The position numbers and the translations under genes are program-made. From contig CP007628.2 of assembly GCA_000688775.2 (NCBI GenBank), forward strand, positions 434,001-498,000: a DNA stretch of 64,000 nt. Reading direction: 5' to 3'. Origin of the DNA: Streptococcus sp. VT 162. Lineage in GTDB: Bacteria; Bacillota; Bacilli; Lactobacillales; Streptococcaceae. Below the pieces are notes generated by a model. The model was not told the origin of the DNA, ran no database searches, and saw nothing but the letters and a program-made list of their open reading frames with translations. Positions 15,957 through 25,251 of the stretch are shown here, piece after piece (position 1 is the stretch's first letter; the number at the start of each line of letters is the position of its first letter).

Positions 15957-16070
15957 TTCAATACCCCCTATATAGTATAGTCTGATAATAAAACTATTAT
16001 ACTTATTTTTATAGAAAATGTCAATAAAATAAATAAACAATTTGGAAGTTTCAGTCTGACTTACAAAAAG

Positions 16071-16092
16071 AAAAGGAGTTTCCACTCCTTTT
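16071..16092. terminator. Small bidirectional hairpin upstream of the DUF308 gene
   Basis: AAAAGGAGT pairs with ACTCCTTTT around a 4-nt loop. Confidence 0.6.
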
Positions 16093-16095
16093 CAC

Positions 16096-16174
16096 AGATT
16101 GAAGACAAAGTCCTTATAAAAGTGTCTTCTAAAGATTTTAACTTCAATCTGAAGCGAGGTTATCCTCGCTTTTT
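16096..16174 (+). other. Structured intergenic segment ending in a terminator
   Basis: Nested arms AGATTGAAG (16096-16104)/CTTCAATCT (16142-16150) and GAAGACA (16101-16107)/TGTCTTC (16133-16139) are followed by AGCGAGG-TTAT-CCTCGCT-TTTTC at 16153-16174 on the plus strand. The layout fits a short plus-strand RNA, but no promoter is evident. Confidence 0.4.
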
Positions 16175-16645
16175 CTATTTATCAAACAATTCCTTATTTT
16201 CAATTAAGAGTTCTAGTGGAGATTTATCCCTTGCTACAATAAAACCAGGTTCATATTGGTTATGAAGTGTTCTTTTCTGAGAAGTTGGATCAATATACAA
16301 CTCATCTCCATCTTCTGTGTATAGTTGGTTGCCTCTTGTTAAGTAAAGTAAATCCTCTAAGTACTGTCCATCAGTTTCTAGAAAATCTTCGATGTATTTG
16401 ACAGCTTTTAAAATCTCACTTACTTTATCAGAGTATTCATTAGATTCAAGAACACTCTTTTCTAACTCAATCTCTTTACTCGTTCCAAATAGTTGGGTTG
16501 GAGTTGCATTAAAATATTCTGCTATCTTATCCAAATTTGCAAAGGTAGGATAGCTTTTTTGTTTTTCGTAGAGGAGCAAAAGAATTTTTTTACACACAAA
16601 ATATATCTTGAGCATCTGTTGATGGGACATAAGTAGGGAGGACAC
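16175..16645 (-). pseudogene. Truncated XRE-type regulator
   Basis: The open frame (156 codons) contains YEKQKSYPTFANLDKIAEYF then NATPTQLFG, which is the last two helices of a Cro/CI-type HTH domain, followed by a C-terminal region of about 110 residues. The preceding 50 or so residues of the HTH are missing: the frame runs into the terminator of tRNA-Lys copy 2, and the first 28 codons are unrelated and hydrophobic. A GTG or ATG start is possible but no ribosome site is seen. I read it as a regulator gene beheaded at the duplication junction. Confidence 0.65.
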
Positions 16646-16673
16646 AAAAAAAGCCCTGATTCCAAGGCTTTTC
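16646..16673 (-). terminator. Terminator of tRNA-Lys copy 2
   Basis: On the minus strand AAAGCCTTG pairs with CAGGGCTTT (one wobble) and a T-run follows. It is the same family as 15262. Confidence 0.75.
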
Positions 16674-16687
16674 CTGTTGTATTTAGA

Positions 16688-16760
16688 TGCCCCCTGCAGG
16701 GCTCGAACCTGCGACCCATAGATTAAGAGTCTACTGCTCTACCAACTGAGCTAAGGAGGC
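16688..16760 (-). tRNA. tRNA-Lys (CTT)
   Basis: 73 nt, minus strand, CCA not encoded. All four stems are intact, with the anticodon stem GTAGA/TCTAT, loop CTCTTAA and discriminator A. It lies directly downstream of the presumed 6S RNA in the same direction. Confidence 0.95.
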
Positions 16761-16761
16761 A

Positions 16762-16899
16762 AAGAAAAAGCTGTATTGGTGCCGAAACTTCACGGTTTGT
16801 ATTGAACCCGCGCAATTAAGCAGGTGGGCAACTCGCTCTAACTGAAGCTGTTTCCGTGTGAGACGGCCTACATGCTGTTAGAAGACTTTTGTTTCCCTA
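16762..16899 (-). ncRNA. ssrS: Probable 6S RNA
   Basis: There is no ORF between rarA and tRNA-Lys, but the minus strand folds into a long rod with internal bubbles: a closing stem AAACAAAAG/CTTTTTCTTT, then GTA..GG..CCG with CGG..CC..TAC, then GAAA-CAG-CTTCA with TGAAG-TTTC, then a GC-rich tip around CCTGC and GCGCGG. The rod shape and position beside rarA and a tRNA gene match the 6S RNA locus of Firmicutes. Ends are estimated; the transcript may be processed at the 5' end of the tRNA. TTGACC at about 16918-16923 may be part of its promoter. Confidence 0.65.
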
Positions 16900-17023
16900 A
16901 TAATACAAAAAATAGTCGGTCAACACTTAAGTGTGAAGTCGTACACCACAGCGTTTCTATGTTTATATGATACCACTTTTTCAAAAAAAATCAAGAGGAA
17001 AATTTATTTTTTTGAAAAGGATT

Positions 17024-18295
17024 TCACAAGTCCCGTAATTTATCAATGGTTTCCTTGCGTTGCGCCAAGGCCCGTTCGTACTTGCCAGTATCTTCTGGAG
17101 AGAAGTAGTGATGATCTCGAATTTTTTCTGGCAAGTAATCTTGTTTGACCCAGTGTCCAGGATAGTTGTGCGGATAGAGATAGTTTTGCGCATTCCCTAG
17201 TTCCTTGCTTCCACTGTAGTGGCCATCGCGCAGGTGTCGAGGGATAGGCAAATGCCCTGATGTTTTGAGATCAGCAAGGGCCTTGTCCATGGCCACATAG
17301 GCTGAGTTGGATTTTGGAGAGAGGGCCAAATCAATCACGACATTGGCAATGAGAATGCGAGCTTCTGGAAAGCCAATCTTTTGAGCAGCATCTAGAGCAG
17401 TTACGGTATGAATCTGAGCTTCAGGATTGGCCAAACCGATATCTTCATAAGCAATAACAGTCAAGCGACGAGCGAGACTAGGCAGATCCCCAGCCTCAAT
17501 CAAGCGGGCCGCGTAGTGGAGACTGGCATCAACATCCGAGCCACGGATGGACTTTTGCAGTGCTGAAAGGACATCGTAGTGACCGTCCCCATCCTTATCC
17601 ATGGTAATGTAACTCCTCTGCAGGCTGTTTTCCATGATATCAAGAGTGATATGACGGATGCCCTTGTCATTTTCGGGAGTAGAAAGAACAGCCAAGTCAA
17701 GTGAGTTGAAGGCAGAGCGAAGATCTCCGTTTGTAGAAGTTGCGATGAAATCCAGCGCATCCTCATCTAGCTCAACTGGAAAATCAAAACCACGCTCAGG
17801 GTCAGTTAGAGCTATCTGAAGAGCCTCTTTGACGTCTTGGTTAGACAGAGGTTCCAACTCAAAAATTTGAACACGGCTACGGATGGCAGGAGTGACAGAA
17901 AAGAAGGGATTTTCAGTCGTAGCACCAATCATGATGACCAGACCACTTTCTAAGAGTGGTAGAAGAAAGTCTTGCTTAGTCTTGTCAAGACGATGAATCT
18001 CGTCTAGTAGCAGTACAAGGCCACCTGAGAATTTAGCCTCTTCAGCGATTTCTTGCAGTCGCTTTTTACTATCAACAGTCGCATTGAAGGTCCGAAAGGC
18101 ATACTTGGTCGTTCCAGCGATGGCAGAGGCGATACTGGTCTTTCCGATACCCGGAGGTCCGTAGAGAATCATGGAGGACAGGCGGTTGGCCTCCACCATG
18201 CGGCGGATGATTTTTCCTGATCCGACTAGATGCTTCTGACCGATGACCTGGTCGATGGTTTTTGGGCGCATGCGAAGTGCGAGATTGTCAGGCAT
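17024..18295 (-). CDS. rarA: Replication-associated recombination protein A (RarA/MgsA)
   Basis: 423 aa AAA+ ATPase. The ATG at 18295 has GAAAGGA 7 bases upstream; a start six codons earlier is less likely. Walker A GPPGIGKTS is near residue 48, Walker B LLLDEIHR near residue 97, and sensor 1 is IGATTENP. The C-terminal MgsA tetramerisation domain (RGSDVDASLHYAARLIEAGD) follows. It acts at stalled replication forks with SSB. The neighbours (6S RNA, DUF3013) are the usual streptococcal context. Confidence 0.95.
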   Translation of the reverse strand: MPDNLALRMRPKTIDQVIGQKHLVGSGKIIRRMVEANRLSSMILYGPPGIGKTSIASAIAGTTKYAFRTFNATVDSKKRLQEIAEEAKFSGGLVLLLDEIHRLDKTKQDFLLPLLESGLVIMIGATTENPFFSVTPAIRSRVQIFELEPLSNQDVKEALQIALTDPERGFDFPVELDEDALDFIATSTNGDLRSAFNSLDLAVLSTPENDKGIRHITLDIMENSLQRSYITMDKDGDGHYDVLSALQKSIRGSDVDASLHYAARLIEAGDLPSLARRLTVIAYEDIGLANPEAQIHTVTALDAAQKIGFPEARILIANVVIDLALSPKSNSAYVAMDKALADLKTSGHLPIPRHLRDGHYSGSKELGNAQNYLYPHNYPGHWVKQDYLPEKIRDHHYFSPEDTGKYERALAQRKETIDKLRDL

Positions 18296-18410
18296 AGCAG
18301 TCCTTTCTAACATGGATTTTCTGATGTATATGTGGTAAGATGGTAGTATCTATTTTAGCATAATTCCGAGTAATCGGGGCGATTTAAGAGTCGCATAGAA
18401 AGAGGACAAA

Positions 18411-18881
18411 ATGGCAACATACGGATTTTTAGATGTTTTAGAGGAAGAGTTGGACAAGAACTTTCCATTTGACTATGAGATTAGCTGGGACAAGCGCAAT
18501 CATGCAGTTGAAGTGAGTTTTTTATTGGAAGCACAAAATGCTGCTGGAGTGGAGATGCTGGATGAGGATGGAGAGGTCTCATCAGACGACATTCTTTTTG
18601 AAGAAGCGGTACTCTTTTACAATCCTGCCAAGTCAACAGTCAATGAGGAAGACTATTTGACAGTTATCCCTTATCTACCCAAGAAAGGTTTCTCTCGCGA
18701 GTTTTTAGCTTATTTTGCGCTTTTCCTTAAAGATACTGCCGAGGTTGGACTAGATGCTCTCATGGACTTTTTGGAAGACCCAGAAGCAGAAGAATTTGTC
18801 ATGGAATGGAACCAAGAAGTCTTTGAAGAAGGGAAAGCAGGCTTGGAAGAGGGAGAATTTTATCCTTATCCGAGATACTAG
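18411..18881 (+). CDS. DUF3013 family protein
   Basis: 156 aa, acidic, cytosolic, with no signal or membrane segment. It begins MATYGFLDVLEEELDKNFPF. DUF3013 proteins are confined to lactic acid bacteria and have no known role. AGAAAGAGGACAAA precedes the ATG. It heads a run of plus-strand genes ending with the pepF region. Confidence 0.85.
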   Translation: MATYGFLDVLEEELDKNFPFDYEISWDKRNHAVEVSFLLEAQNAAGVEMLDEDGEVSSDDILFEEAVLFYNPAKSTVNEEDYLTVIPYLPKKGFSREFLAYFALFLKDTAEVGLDALMDFLEDPEAEEFVMEWNQEVFEEGKAGLEEGEFYPYPRY

Positions 18882-18899
18882 GAGTTGGTTGGAGGTTTT

Positions 18900-19967
18900 A
18901 TGAAGAAAATTGGGACTTATTTGATCTATGTGCTAGCTTTTGTATTTATTATGCTAGCTTTTGCTTGTGGAACCATCGCATTTGCAGAGTTGGGGTATGC
19001 CGCAGTTTTAGCCTTTACTTTTGGTTATGCCTTCGCTCTTTTAAGTATGTATTTAATCTTTATTCTTCATGAGCTGGGACATGCTTTTTGTGGCTACTTG
19101 ACAGGCTATCGGCTGGTGGCTTTTGGATTAGGACATTTTATTTTGACCAAAAAGTCAGGCAGGTTTCATCTTAGTAGAACAGCCATTCTGAAAAATGTTG
19201 GTGCTCAATACATTGGTTTAAAAGAGGATGAGAGCGATCAAAGAATCATCCTGATGCTTTCAGGAGGCTTGATGGTTCATCTCAGCTTGATGTTATTGGC
19301 GATATTGTTTGGATTTTTGACAAGAAGCTGGTATTTTGCAGGGACTTGGATTTTTCTTAATTTGTCTTTCTTCCTAAATAACATTTTGCCAGTCGACATC
19401 ACCGATGGAGCAAAAATATGGGAATTGCTACAACACCCTGAAAATACGAAATACGCCTACCTGATGTTGAGGCATTCTGCCCAGACCTTGCTAGCTCCTC
19501 AAGAATATGATTTAAAAGACTTTATCATTCCTGTTGCTGAGGATGCGAAAGGGAGTTTTGCAGAAAGTGTTCAGACTCTTCAGGGGTTGGTATTCATATT
19601 GGATGATAATATAGAACTTGCAAAGCAACAGTTGCAGTCTGTGCTAGAGAAAACAGACAATCCGATGTCTCAAACTCTTTCCCAATTATACCTTCTTCAA
19701 ATTGCCTTGCTGGAAGGAGATTATGAGAAAGCAGAGGAATATGCAAGCAATCGAGGGGTCAAATCCTTTCTATCTATAAAAACAGCAGATATGCAGGTCA
19801 TTCAAGCTTGGTACCAATTTAAGGTAAGGAAAGATGTAGTTCAAACTCACAAGGCTATGAAGATTGCTAGACATAAAATGAATAGCAGCCGGATGTTACG
19901 GGATGAGAAAAGCTATTATCAAAACTGGTTAGCCGAGCTGGAAAAGGAATTAACCGAAGGAGTCTAA
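18900..19967 (+). CDS. M50-like membrane metalloprotease (site-2 protease type)
   Basis: 355 aa from the ATG at 18900 (TTGGAGG upstream). The zinc motif HELGH is near residue 59 in a hydrophobic segment, and the third ligand is in NNILPVDITDG near residue 172, similar to the NPxPxxDG motif of S2P proteases. About four membrane segments occupy residues 5-170. The C-terminal 170 residues are soluble and helical, with TPR-like repetition (LAKQQLQSVLEKTDNPM, LLEGDYEKAEEYA). The substrate is unknown. It lies 18 bases past the DUF3013 gene and one base from the Nudix gene. Confidence 0.8.
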   Translation: MKKIGTYLIYVLAFVFIMLAFACGTIAFAELGYAAVLAFTFGYAFALLSMYLIFILHELGHAFCGYLTGYRLVAFGLGHFILTKKSGRFHLSRTAILKNVGAQYIGLKEDESDQRIILMLSGGLMVHLSLMLLAILFGFLTRSWYFAGTWIFLNLSFFLNNILPVDITDGAKIWELLQHPENTKYAYLMLRHSAQTLLAPQEYDLKDFIIPVAEDAKGSFAESVQTLQGLVFILDDNIELAKQQLQSVLEKTDNPMSQTLSQLYLLQIALLEGDYEKAEEYASNRGVKSFLSIKTADMQVIQAWYQFKVRKDVVQTHKAMKIARHKMNSSRMLRDEKSYYQNWLAELEKELTEGV

Positions 19968-19968
19968 T

Positions 19969-20397
19969 ATGGAAATAGAGATTTCTGATTTCACAGGCTG
20001 TAAGATTGCTTTGTTTTGTGGGGATAAGCTCTTGACTATCTTACGCGATGATAAGGCAAGTATTCCCTGGCCCAATATGTGGGAACTACCAGGTGGTGGA
20101 CGAGAGGGGGATGAAAGTCCTTTTGAGTGCGCAGCGCGTGAAGTTTTTGAAGAACTGGGAATTCATCTGACTGAGGATTGTCTGATTTGGAGTAAGGTTT
20201 ATCCAAGTATGCTTTTTGAAGGTCAGCAGTCTGTCTTTATGGTTGGTCAACTAAGTCAAGAACAATTTGACAATATTGTCTTTGGCGACGAAGGACAGGG
20301 CTACAAGTTGATGAGAATTGAGGAATTTCTAAATTCTAAACAGGCAGTACCTCAGTTGCAAGGAAGATTGAGGGAATATTTGGAGGAAGTAAAATGA
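19969..20397 (+). CDS. Nudix hydrolase
   Basis: 142 aa. The Nudix box is complete: GGGREGDESPFECAAREVFE then ELG, matching GX5EX7REUXEEXGU, near residues 43-66. The substrate (an oxidised nucleotide or similar diphosphate) cannot be told. AAGGAGTC precedes the ATG. It overlaps the next gene by 4 bases. Confidence 0.92.
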   Translation: MEIEISDFTGCKIALFCGDKLLTILRDDKASIPWPNMWELPGGGREGDESPFECAAREVFEELGIHLTEDCLIWSKVYPSMLFEGQQSVFMVGQLSQEQFDNIVFGDEGQGYKLMRIEEFLNSKQAVPQLQGRLREYLEEVK

Positions 20398-20795
20398 TTT
20401 TTGCAATTGCAACAACGACGTTAAATAAGGAAGTTAAACGCAAACTAAAAACTGGACAATATTCTAGAGAAGAAGCTACATTCATCTATATGGAATATTT
20501 AAAGTTAAAAAAACAAAGGGAAGGTGGCACTAAAGTAGCAGGGATTTCTATGGCCCTTATCTGGGGGTTGCTGTATGTTCTGTCTTTACAAGTTGAGAAT
20601 ACTCAACCACTTTCATTTTCAGTATATTTTTTATTTTTGATACTGCTTGCAGGAATTGTTCTATTTGTTTATTATCTTACGTTTGGTATTTTTAAACAGC
20701 AGATTCATAGCGCAATGAAAGAACACTATACAGATGTGATTGAAGAATTTAAGAAAAATAAGGAAGATTCAAAATGGAAACATGGCAAGAGTTAA
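20394..20795 (+). CDS. Small membrane protein, unknown function
   Basis: 133 aa. A basic, charged N-terminal 45 residues is followed by two hydrophobic segments (about 48-65 and 74-97) and a charged helical tail (ALA-poor, [18 protein letters not shown]). I do not recognise a family. The ATG overlaps the Nudix stop (ATGA), and its own end overlaps prmA by 22 bases, so it is translated as part of the operon. Confidence 0.72.
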   Translation: MIFAIATTTLNKEVKRKLKTGQYSREEATFIYMEYLKLKKQREGGTKVAGISMALIWGLLYVLSLQVENTQPLSFSVYFLFLILLAGIVLFVYYLTFGIFKQQIHSAMKEHYTDVIEEFKKNKEDSKWKHGKS

Positions 20796-21724
20796 AAGTT
20801 ACAGTGAAGCGTGAGGGAGAGGAGCTGGTCTCCAACCTCCTGATTGAGCTGGGGGCGCAAGGTGTTGCGATCGAAGACAGCATGGATTATGTGGGAAATG
20901 TGGATCGTTTTGGTGAAATTTTCCCAGAGGTTGAGCAACAAGAGGAAGTCGTGGTGACAGCCTACTATCCTGAAACGGTTGATGTGGCAGTGGTTGAGGC
21001 AGATTTGCAGGCTCGTCTAGCAGAATTGACAGACTTTATGGATTTGGGTGAGGTCAAGATGGGGACGACTGCCTTGGCTGAGGAAGACTGGGCAGATAAC
21101 TGGAAGAAATACTATGAACCAGCTCGCATTACTCATGATTTGACCATTGTGCCGTCTTGGACGGACTATGAGGCGACTACGGGAGAAAAGATTATCAAGC
21201 TGGATCCTGGTATGGCCTTCGGAACTGGAACCCACCCAACGACTAAGATGAGCCTTTTTGCTTTGGAGCAGGTTCTTCGTGGTGGTGAGACAGTAATCGA
21301 TGTGGGGACAGGTTCAGGTGTTCTCTCTATTGCCAGCTCGCTGCTTGGTGCCAAGGAAATTTTCGCCTATGACCTAGATGATGTGGCAGTTCGTGTGGCT
21401 CAGGAAAATATTGAGCTCAACCCTGGCATGGAAAATATCCATGTTGCTGCTGGAGATTTGCTCAAGGGTGTGGAGATTGAAGCAGATGTCATTGTGGCTA
21501 ATATCTTAGCGGATATTCTCATTCATCTGACAGAGGATGCTTATCGTTTGGTCAAGGATGAAGGCTACCTGATCATGAGTGGGATTATCAAGGACAAGTG
21601 GGACATGGTGCGCGAGTCGGCTGAGTCAGCTGGTTTTTTCCTTGAAACCCACATGATTCAAGGGGAATGGAATGCCTGTGTCTTCAAGAAGACTAAGGAT
21701 ATTTCAGGTGTGATTGGAGGCTAG
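20774..21724 (+). CDS. prmA: Ribosomal protein L11 methyltransferase
   Basis: 316 aa. An N-terminal substrate domain is followed by the SAM-binding Rossmann domain: [20 protein letters not shown] near residue 176, and the post-I acidic loop YDLDDVAV. The conserved [14 protein letters not shown] segment near residue 150 is diagnostic of PrmA, which trimethylates L11. The start lies within the upstream gene after GGAAGATTC. Confidence 0.96.
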   Translation: METWQELKVTVKREGEELVSNLLIELGAQGVAIEDSMDYVGNVDRFGEIFPEVEQQEEVVVTAYYPETVDVAVVEADLQARLAELTDFMDLGEVKMGTTALAEEDWADNWKKYYEPARITHDLTIVPSWTDYEATTGEKIIKLDPGMAFGTGTHPTTKMSLFALEQVLRGGETVIDVGTGSGVLSIASSLLGAKEIFAYDLDDVAVRVAQENIELNPGMENIHVAAGDLLKGVEIEADVIVANILADILIHLTEDAYRLVKDEGYLIMSGIIKDKWDMVRESAESAGFFLETHMIQGEWNACVFKKTKDISGVIGG

Positions 21725-21725
21725 C

Positions 21726-22469
21726 ATGCAACAGTATTTTGTAAAAGGCAGTGCTATCTCTCCAGTGACTATCGGGGACAAGGAAACCAGCAAGCATATG
21801 TTTCAGGTCATGCGCTTAAAAGAAAATGATGAAGTTACCTTGGTCTTTGATGATGGCGTCAAGCGTTTGGCGCGCGTGATAGATGTGGAAGCGCGTCAGT
21901 TTGAGTTGGTTGAAGAATTAGTTGACAATGTGGAACTGCCAATCCAAGTGACCATCGCATCAGGATTTCCCAAGGGAGACAAGCTAGAGTTCATCACTCA
22001 AAAAGTGACGGAGCTGGGAGCCAGTCAAATCTGGGCCTTCCCTGCCGACTGGTCCGTTGCCAAGTGGGATGGCAAGAAACTAGGCAAGAAAGTCGAAAAA
22101 CTAGAAAAAATCGCCCTTGGAGCAGCCGAACAAAGCAAGCGTAATATCGTTCCAAGTATTCAGCTTTTCGAGAAAAAAGCAGATTTTCTAGCTCAGTTTG
22201 ACCAGTTTGACTCTATTGTAGTGGCCTATGAAGAATCAGCAAAAGAGGGAGAAGCCGCTGCGCTCTTACAAGCAGTCACTGGCCTTGAAAAAGGAGCTAA
22301 ATTGCTCTTTATCTTTGGTCCAGAAGGCGGTCTCTCACCAGTAGAAATTGAAAGTTTTGAAGCTAAAGGAGCAGTCTTGGCAGGGCTTGGTCCTCGCATC
22401 TTGCGAGCTGAAACAGCACCACTTTACGCCTTATCAGCCCTTAGTGTTTTAGTAGAATTAGAGAAATAA
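21726..22469 (+). CDS. rsmE: 16S rRNA m3U1498 methyltransferase
   Basis: 247 aa SPOUT enzyme. The ATG at 21726 is preceded by GGAGG, which lies inside the prmA stop region. The trefoil-knot SAM motif FIFGPEGGLSPVEIE is near residue 195, and LGPRILRAETAPLYAL closes the knot, as in RsmE. prmA-rsmE adjacency is typical of Firmicutes. Confidence 0.96.
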   Translation: MQQYFVKGSAISPVTIGDKETSKHMFQVMRLKENDEVTLVFDDGVKRLARVIDVEARQFELVEELVDNVELPIQVTIASGFPKGDKLEFITQKVTELGASQIWAFPADWSVAKWDGKKLGKKVEKLEKIALGAAEQSKRNIVPSIQLFEKKADFLAQFDQFDSIVVAYEESAKEGEAAALLQAVTGLEKGAKLLFIFGPEGGLSPVEIESFEAKGAVLAGLGPRILRAETAPLYALSALSVLVELEK

Positions 22470-22479
22470 GAGGAAGAAA

Positions 22480-24276
22480 ATGGAACAAAAACACCGTTCA
22501 GAATTTCCAGAAAAGGAACTTTGGGACTTAACAGCCCTATACCAAGACCGTGAGGATTTCTTGCGTGCAATCGAGAAAACGCGCGAAGACATCAATCAAT
22601 TTAGCCGTGATTACAAGGGCAATCTTCATACTTTTGAGGATTTTGAGAAGGCCTTTACGGAATTGGAACAAATCTATATCCAGATGAGCCATATCGGCAA
22701 TTACGCCTTTATGCCTCAGACGACAGATTATAGCAATGAAGAATTTGCCAATATTGCCCAGGCTGGGATGGAATTTGAAACTGATGCCAGCGTAGCCTTG
22801 ACCTTCTTTGACGACGCCTTGGTGGCTGCAGACGACGAGGTATTGGACCGTTTGGGTAAATTGCCTCACTTGACGGCAGCCATTCGTCAGGCCAAAATCA
22901 AAAAAGCCCACTACCTAGGGGCTGATGTGGAGAAAGCTTTGACAAATCTGGGAGAAGTTTTCTACAGTCCACAGGACATTTACACTAAGATGCGAGCTGG
23001 GGACTTTGAAATGGCTGACTTTGAAGCCCATGGCAAGACCTATAAAAACAGCTTTGTTACCTATGAGAATTTCTACCAAAACCACGAGGACGCTGAGGTT
23101 CGTGAGAAATCTTTCCGCTCCTTCTCAGAGGGACTCCGTAAGCATCAAAATACGGCAGCTGCAGCCTATTTAGCCCAAGTTAAGTCTGAAAAACTATTGG
23201 CTGATATGAAGGGCTATGACTCAGTCTTTGATTATCTCCTAGCTGAGCAAGAAGTTGACCGTGCCATGTTTGACCGCCAGATTGACCTCATCATGAAGGA
23301 TTTTGCGCCAGTTGCTCAGAGATACCTCAAGCATGTTGCCAAGGTGAATGGTCTTGAAAAGATGACCTTTGCAGACTGGAAATTGGACTTGGACAGCGCC
23401 CTGAATCCTGAAGTGACTATTGATGACGCCTATGATTTGGTCATGAAGTCAGTAGAACCTTTGGGACAAGAATATTGTCAGGAAGTTGCGCGCTATCAAG
23501 AAGAACGCTGGGTGGACTTCGCTGCTAATAGTGGCAAGGATTCTGGCGGGTATGCGGCGGATCCATATCGCGTGCACCCTTATGTCCTCATGAGCTGGAC
23601 TGGTCGTTTGAGCGATGTTTATACCTTGATTCATGAAATCGGGCATTCTGGTCAATTCATCTTTTCAGATAATCACCAAAGCTACTTCAATGCCCACATG
23701 TCTACTTACTATGTCGAAGCGCCATCAACCTTCAATGAATTGCTTCTCAGTGACTACTTGGAGCACCAGTCTGATGATCCACGTCAAAAACGCTTCGCTC
23801 TTGCTCATCGCTTGACAGACACCTACTTCCATAATTTCATCACCCACCTCTTGGAAGCAGCCTTCCAGCGTAAGGTTTATACATTGATTGAAGAAGGGGA
23901 GACCTTTGGAGCAAACAAGCTCAACAGCATTATGAAGGAAGTCTTGACGGATTTCTGGGGAGATGCCATTGAGATTGATGATGATGCAGCTCTGACTTGG
24001 ATGCGCCAAGCTCACTATTACATGGGATTGTATAGTTACACCTACTCAGCTGGACTTGTTATCTCGACTGCGGGGTACCTTCATTTGAAACATTCAGAAA
24101 CTGGAGCTGAAGATTGGCTCAATCTCCTTAAATCAGGTGGTAGCAAGACACCACTTGAGTCAGCCATGATTATCGGAGCGGATATTTCAACAGATAAACC
24201 ACTCCGTGATACGATTCAGTTTCTGTCTGATACAGTTGACCAGATTATCGCCTACAGTGCGGAGTTGGGGGAGTAA
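22480..24276 (+). CDS. pepF: Oligoendopeptidase F
   Basis: 598 aa cytosolic M3B metallopeptidase that cuts peptides of about 7-17 residues. The zinc site HEIGHSG lies near residue 386, with the downstream Glu in EAPSTFNELLLSDY. The length fits the family. AAGAGGAAG precedes the ATG, 10 bases after rsmE. Confidence 0.95.
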   Translation: MEQKHRSEFPEKELWDLTALYQDREDFLRAIEKTREDINQFSRDYKGNLHTFEDFEKAFTELEQIYIQMSHIGNYAFMPQTTDYSNEEFANIAQAGMEFETDASVALTFFDDALVAADDEVLDRLGKLPHLTAAIRQAKIKKAHYLGADVEKALTNLGEVFYSPQDIYTKMRAGDFEMADFEAHGKTYKNSFVTYENFYQNHEDAEVREKSFRSFSEGLRKHQNTAAAAYLAQVKSEKLLADMKGYDSVFDYLLAEQEVDRAMFDRQIDLIMKDFAPVAQRYLKHVAKVNGLEKMTFADWKLDLDSALNPEVTIDDAYDLVMKSVEPLGQEYCQEVARYQEERWVDFAANSGKDSGGYAADPYRVHPYVLMSWTGRLSDVYTLIHEIGHSGQFIFSDNHQSYFNAHMSTYYVEAPSTFNELLLSDYLEHQSDDPRQKRFALAHRLTDTYFHNFITHLLEAAFQRKVYTLIEEGETFGANKLNSIMKEVLTDFWGDAIEIDDDAALTWMRQAHYYMGLYSYTYSAGLVISTAGYLHLKHSETGAEDWLNLLKSGGSKTPLESAMIIGADISTDKPLRDTIQFLSDTVDQIIAYSAELGE

Positions 24277-24349
24277 AGAGGATTTAGGATAAGGATATGA
24301 ACAGAGAATGGCTTTTTGATAAGTTACTAGAAATGTAGAGGTATTGACC

Positions 24350-25141
24350 ATGTATCAAGAGTTACTTAGAAAAATAGCAGAAGAAAAACCGAGCTATCGT
24401 CAAGAAGAACTCCAGTGGTTACTTGATCACATAGGGGATCCCAATCCAGAGATTCGTGATGAATTGGTTTTTACTAGTTTGGCTAGAGGGATTCAGGAAG
24501 AGCTATTTACACAGGATCAATTTCATTTCATTGCTGAGGTGGTCTCATCTGATGGAGGACTAGATAAAGAGATTGATAAGATAGGCCTGTCAACACTTGA
24601 ACGTTCTTTTAGGGCGCTAATTTATGCCAATCTCTTGTCTGCGGATGGTAACGAACACTCTCTTTTCTATAAAGGTTTAAAAACTGATATAAGAAATGCT
24701 ATGCTATCTCAAGGTTTGTATTACCTTAAAAAAGAAAAGGATACGACAGGTTTTTCAAGTCAGTATGGTTGGGTTCACGCTTTTGCGCATGGAGCGGATC
24801 TCTTGACTGAAGTCGTTTGTCATCCAGATTTTCCTAGTAACAGAGTTTCTGAAGTATTTGATGTACTGGGTCAACTATTTAAAAGAATTACCATTCGTTT
24901 TACAAATGATGAGGATTGGCGGTTAGCGAGAGTACTTTATGAACCCATTTTGCAAGGGAAATTAGGGCAACAACAAGTAGCTTCTTGGATAAAAACGGTT
25001 GATTTTCCAATAGAAGAGAGGGAAGATTTTTATAAATTTTCCAACTTCAGATCCTGTTTGTTGGAAGTCTATGTTCAACTTGACCAGAGAAATAGTTTAC
25101 AAGATGACTTGAAAGAAGCAATCCAGTCTTTTCAATACTAG
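24350..25141 (+). CDS. DUF2785 domain protein
   Basis: 263 aa, mostly helical and cytosolic. The motif YGWVHAFAHGADLLTEV near residue 143 is the DUF2785 core. Its biochemical role is not known. The ATG at 24350 follows AGAGG; a TTG two codons earlier is less likely. No operon partner. Confidence 0.82.
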   Translation: MYQELLRKIAEEKPSYRQEELQWLLDHIGDPNPEIRDELVFTSLARGIQEELFTQDQFHFIAEVVSSDGGLDKEIDKIGLSTLERSFRALIYANLLSADGNEHSLFYKGLKTDIRNAMLSQGLYYLKKEKDTTGFSSQYGWVHAFAHGADLLTEVVCHPDFPSNRVSEVFDVLGQLFKRITIRFTNDEDWRLARVLYEPILQGKLGQQQVASWIKTVDFPIEEREDFYKFSNFRSCLLEVYVQLDQRNSLQDDLKEAIQSFQY

Positions 25142-25251
25142 AAAATAGCGAATAGTTCTATGAATTTCAATAAAATTTTCCAGTCAATTTTCTTGAAACC
25201 CTTTCCTTCTTTTGATAGACTAATACATAGTTTGAAAAAAGGAGACTTATC

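Noticed and set aside
15306-16760. Prophage or integrative element between the tRNA-Lys genes
   Set aside because: No integrase, excisionase or phage gene is present in the 1.3 kb between the copies. Only a repeat-flanked remnant can be claimed.
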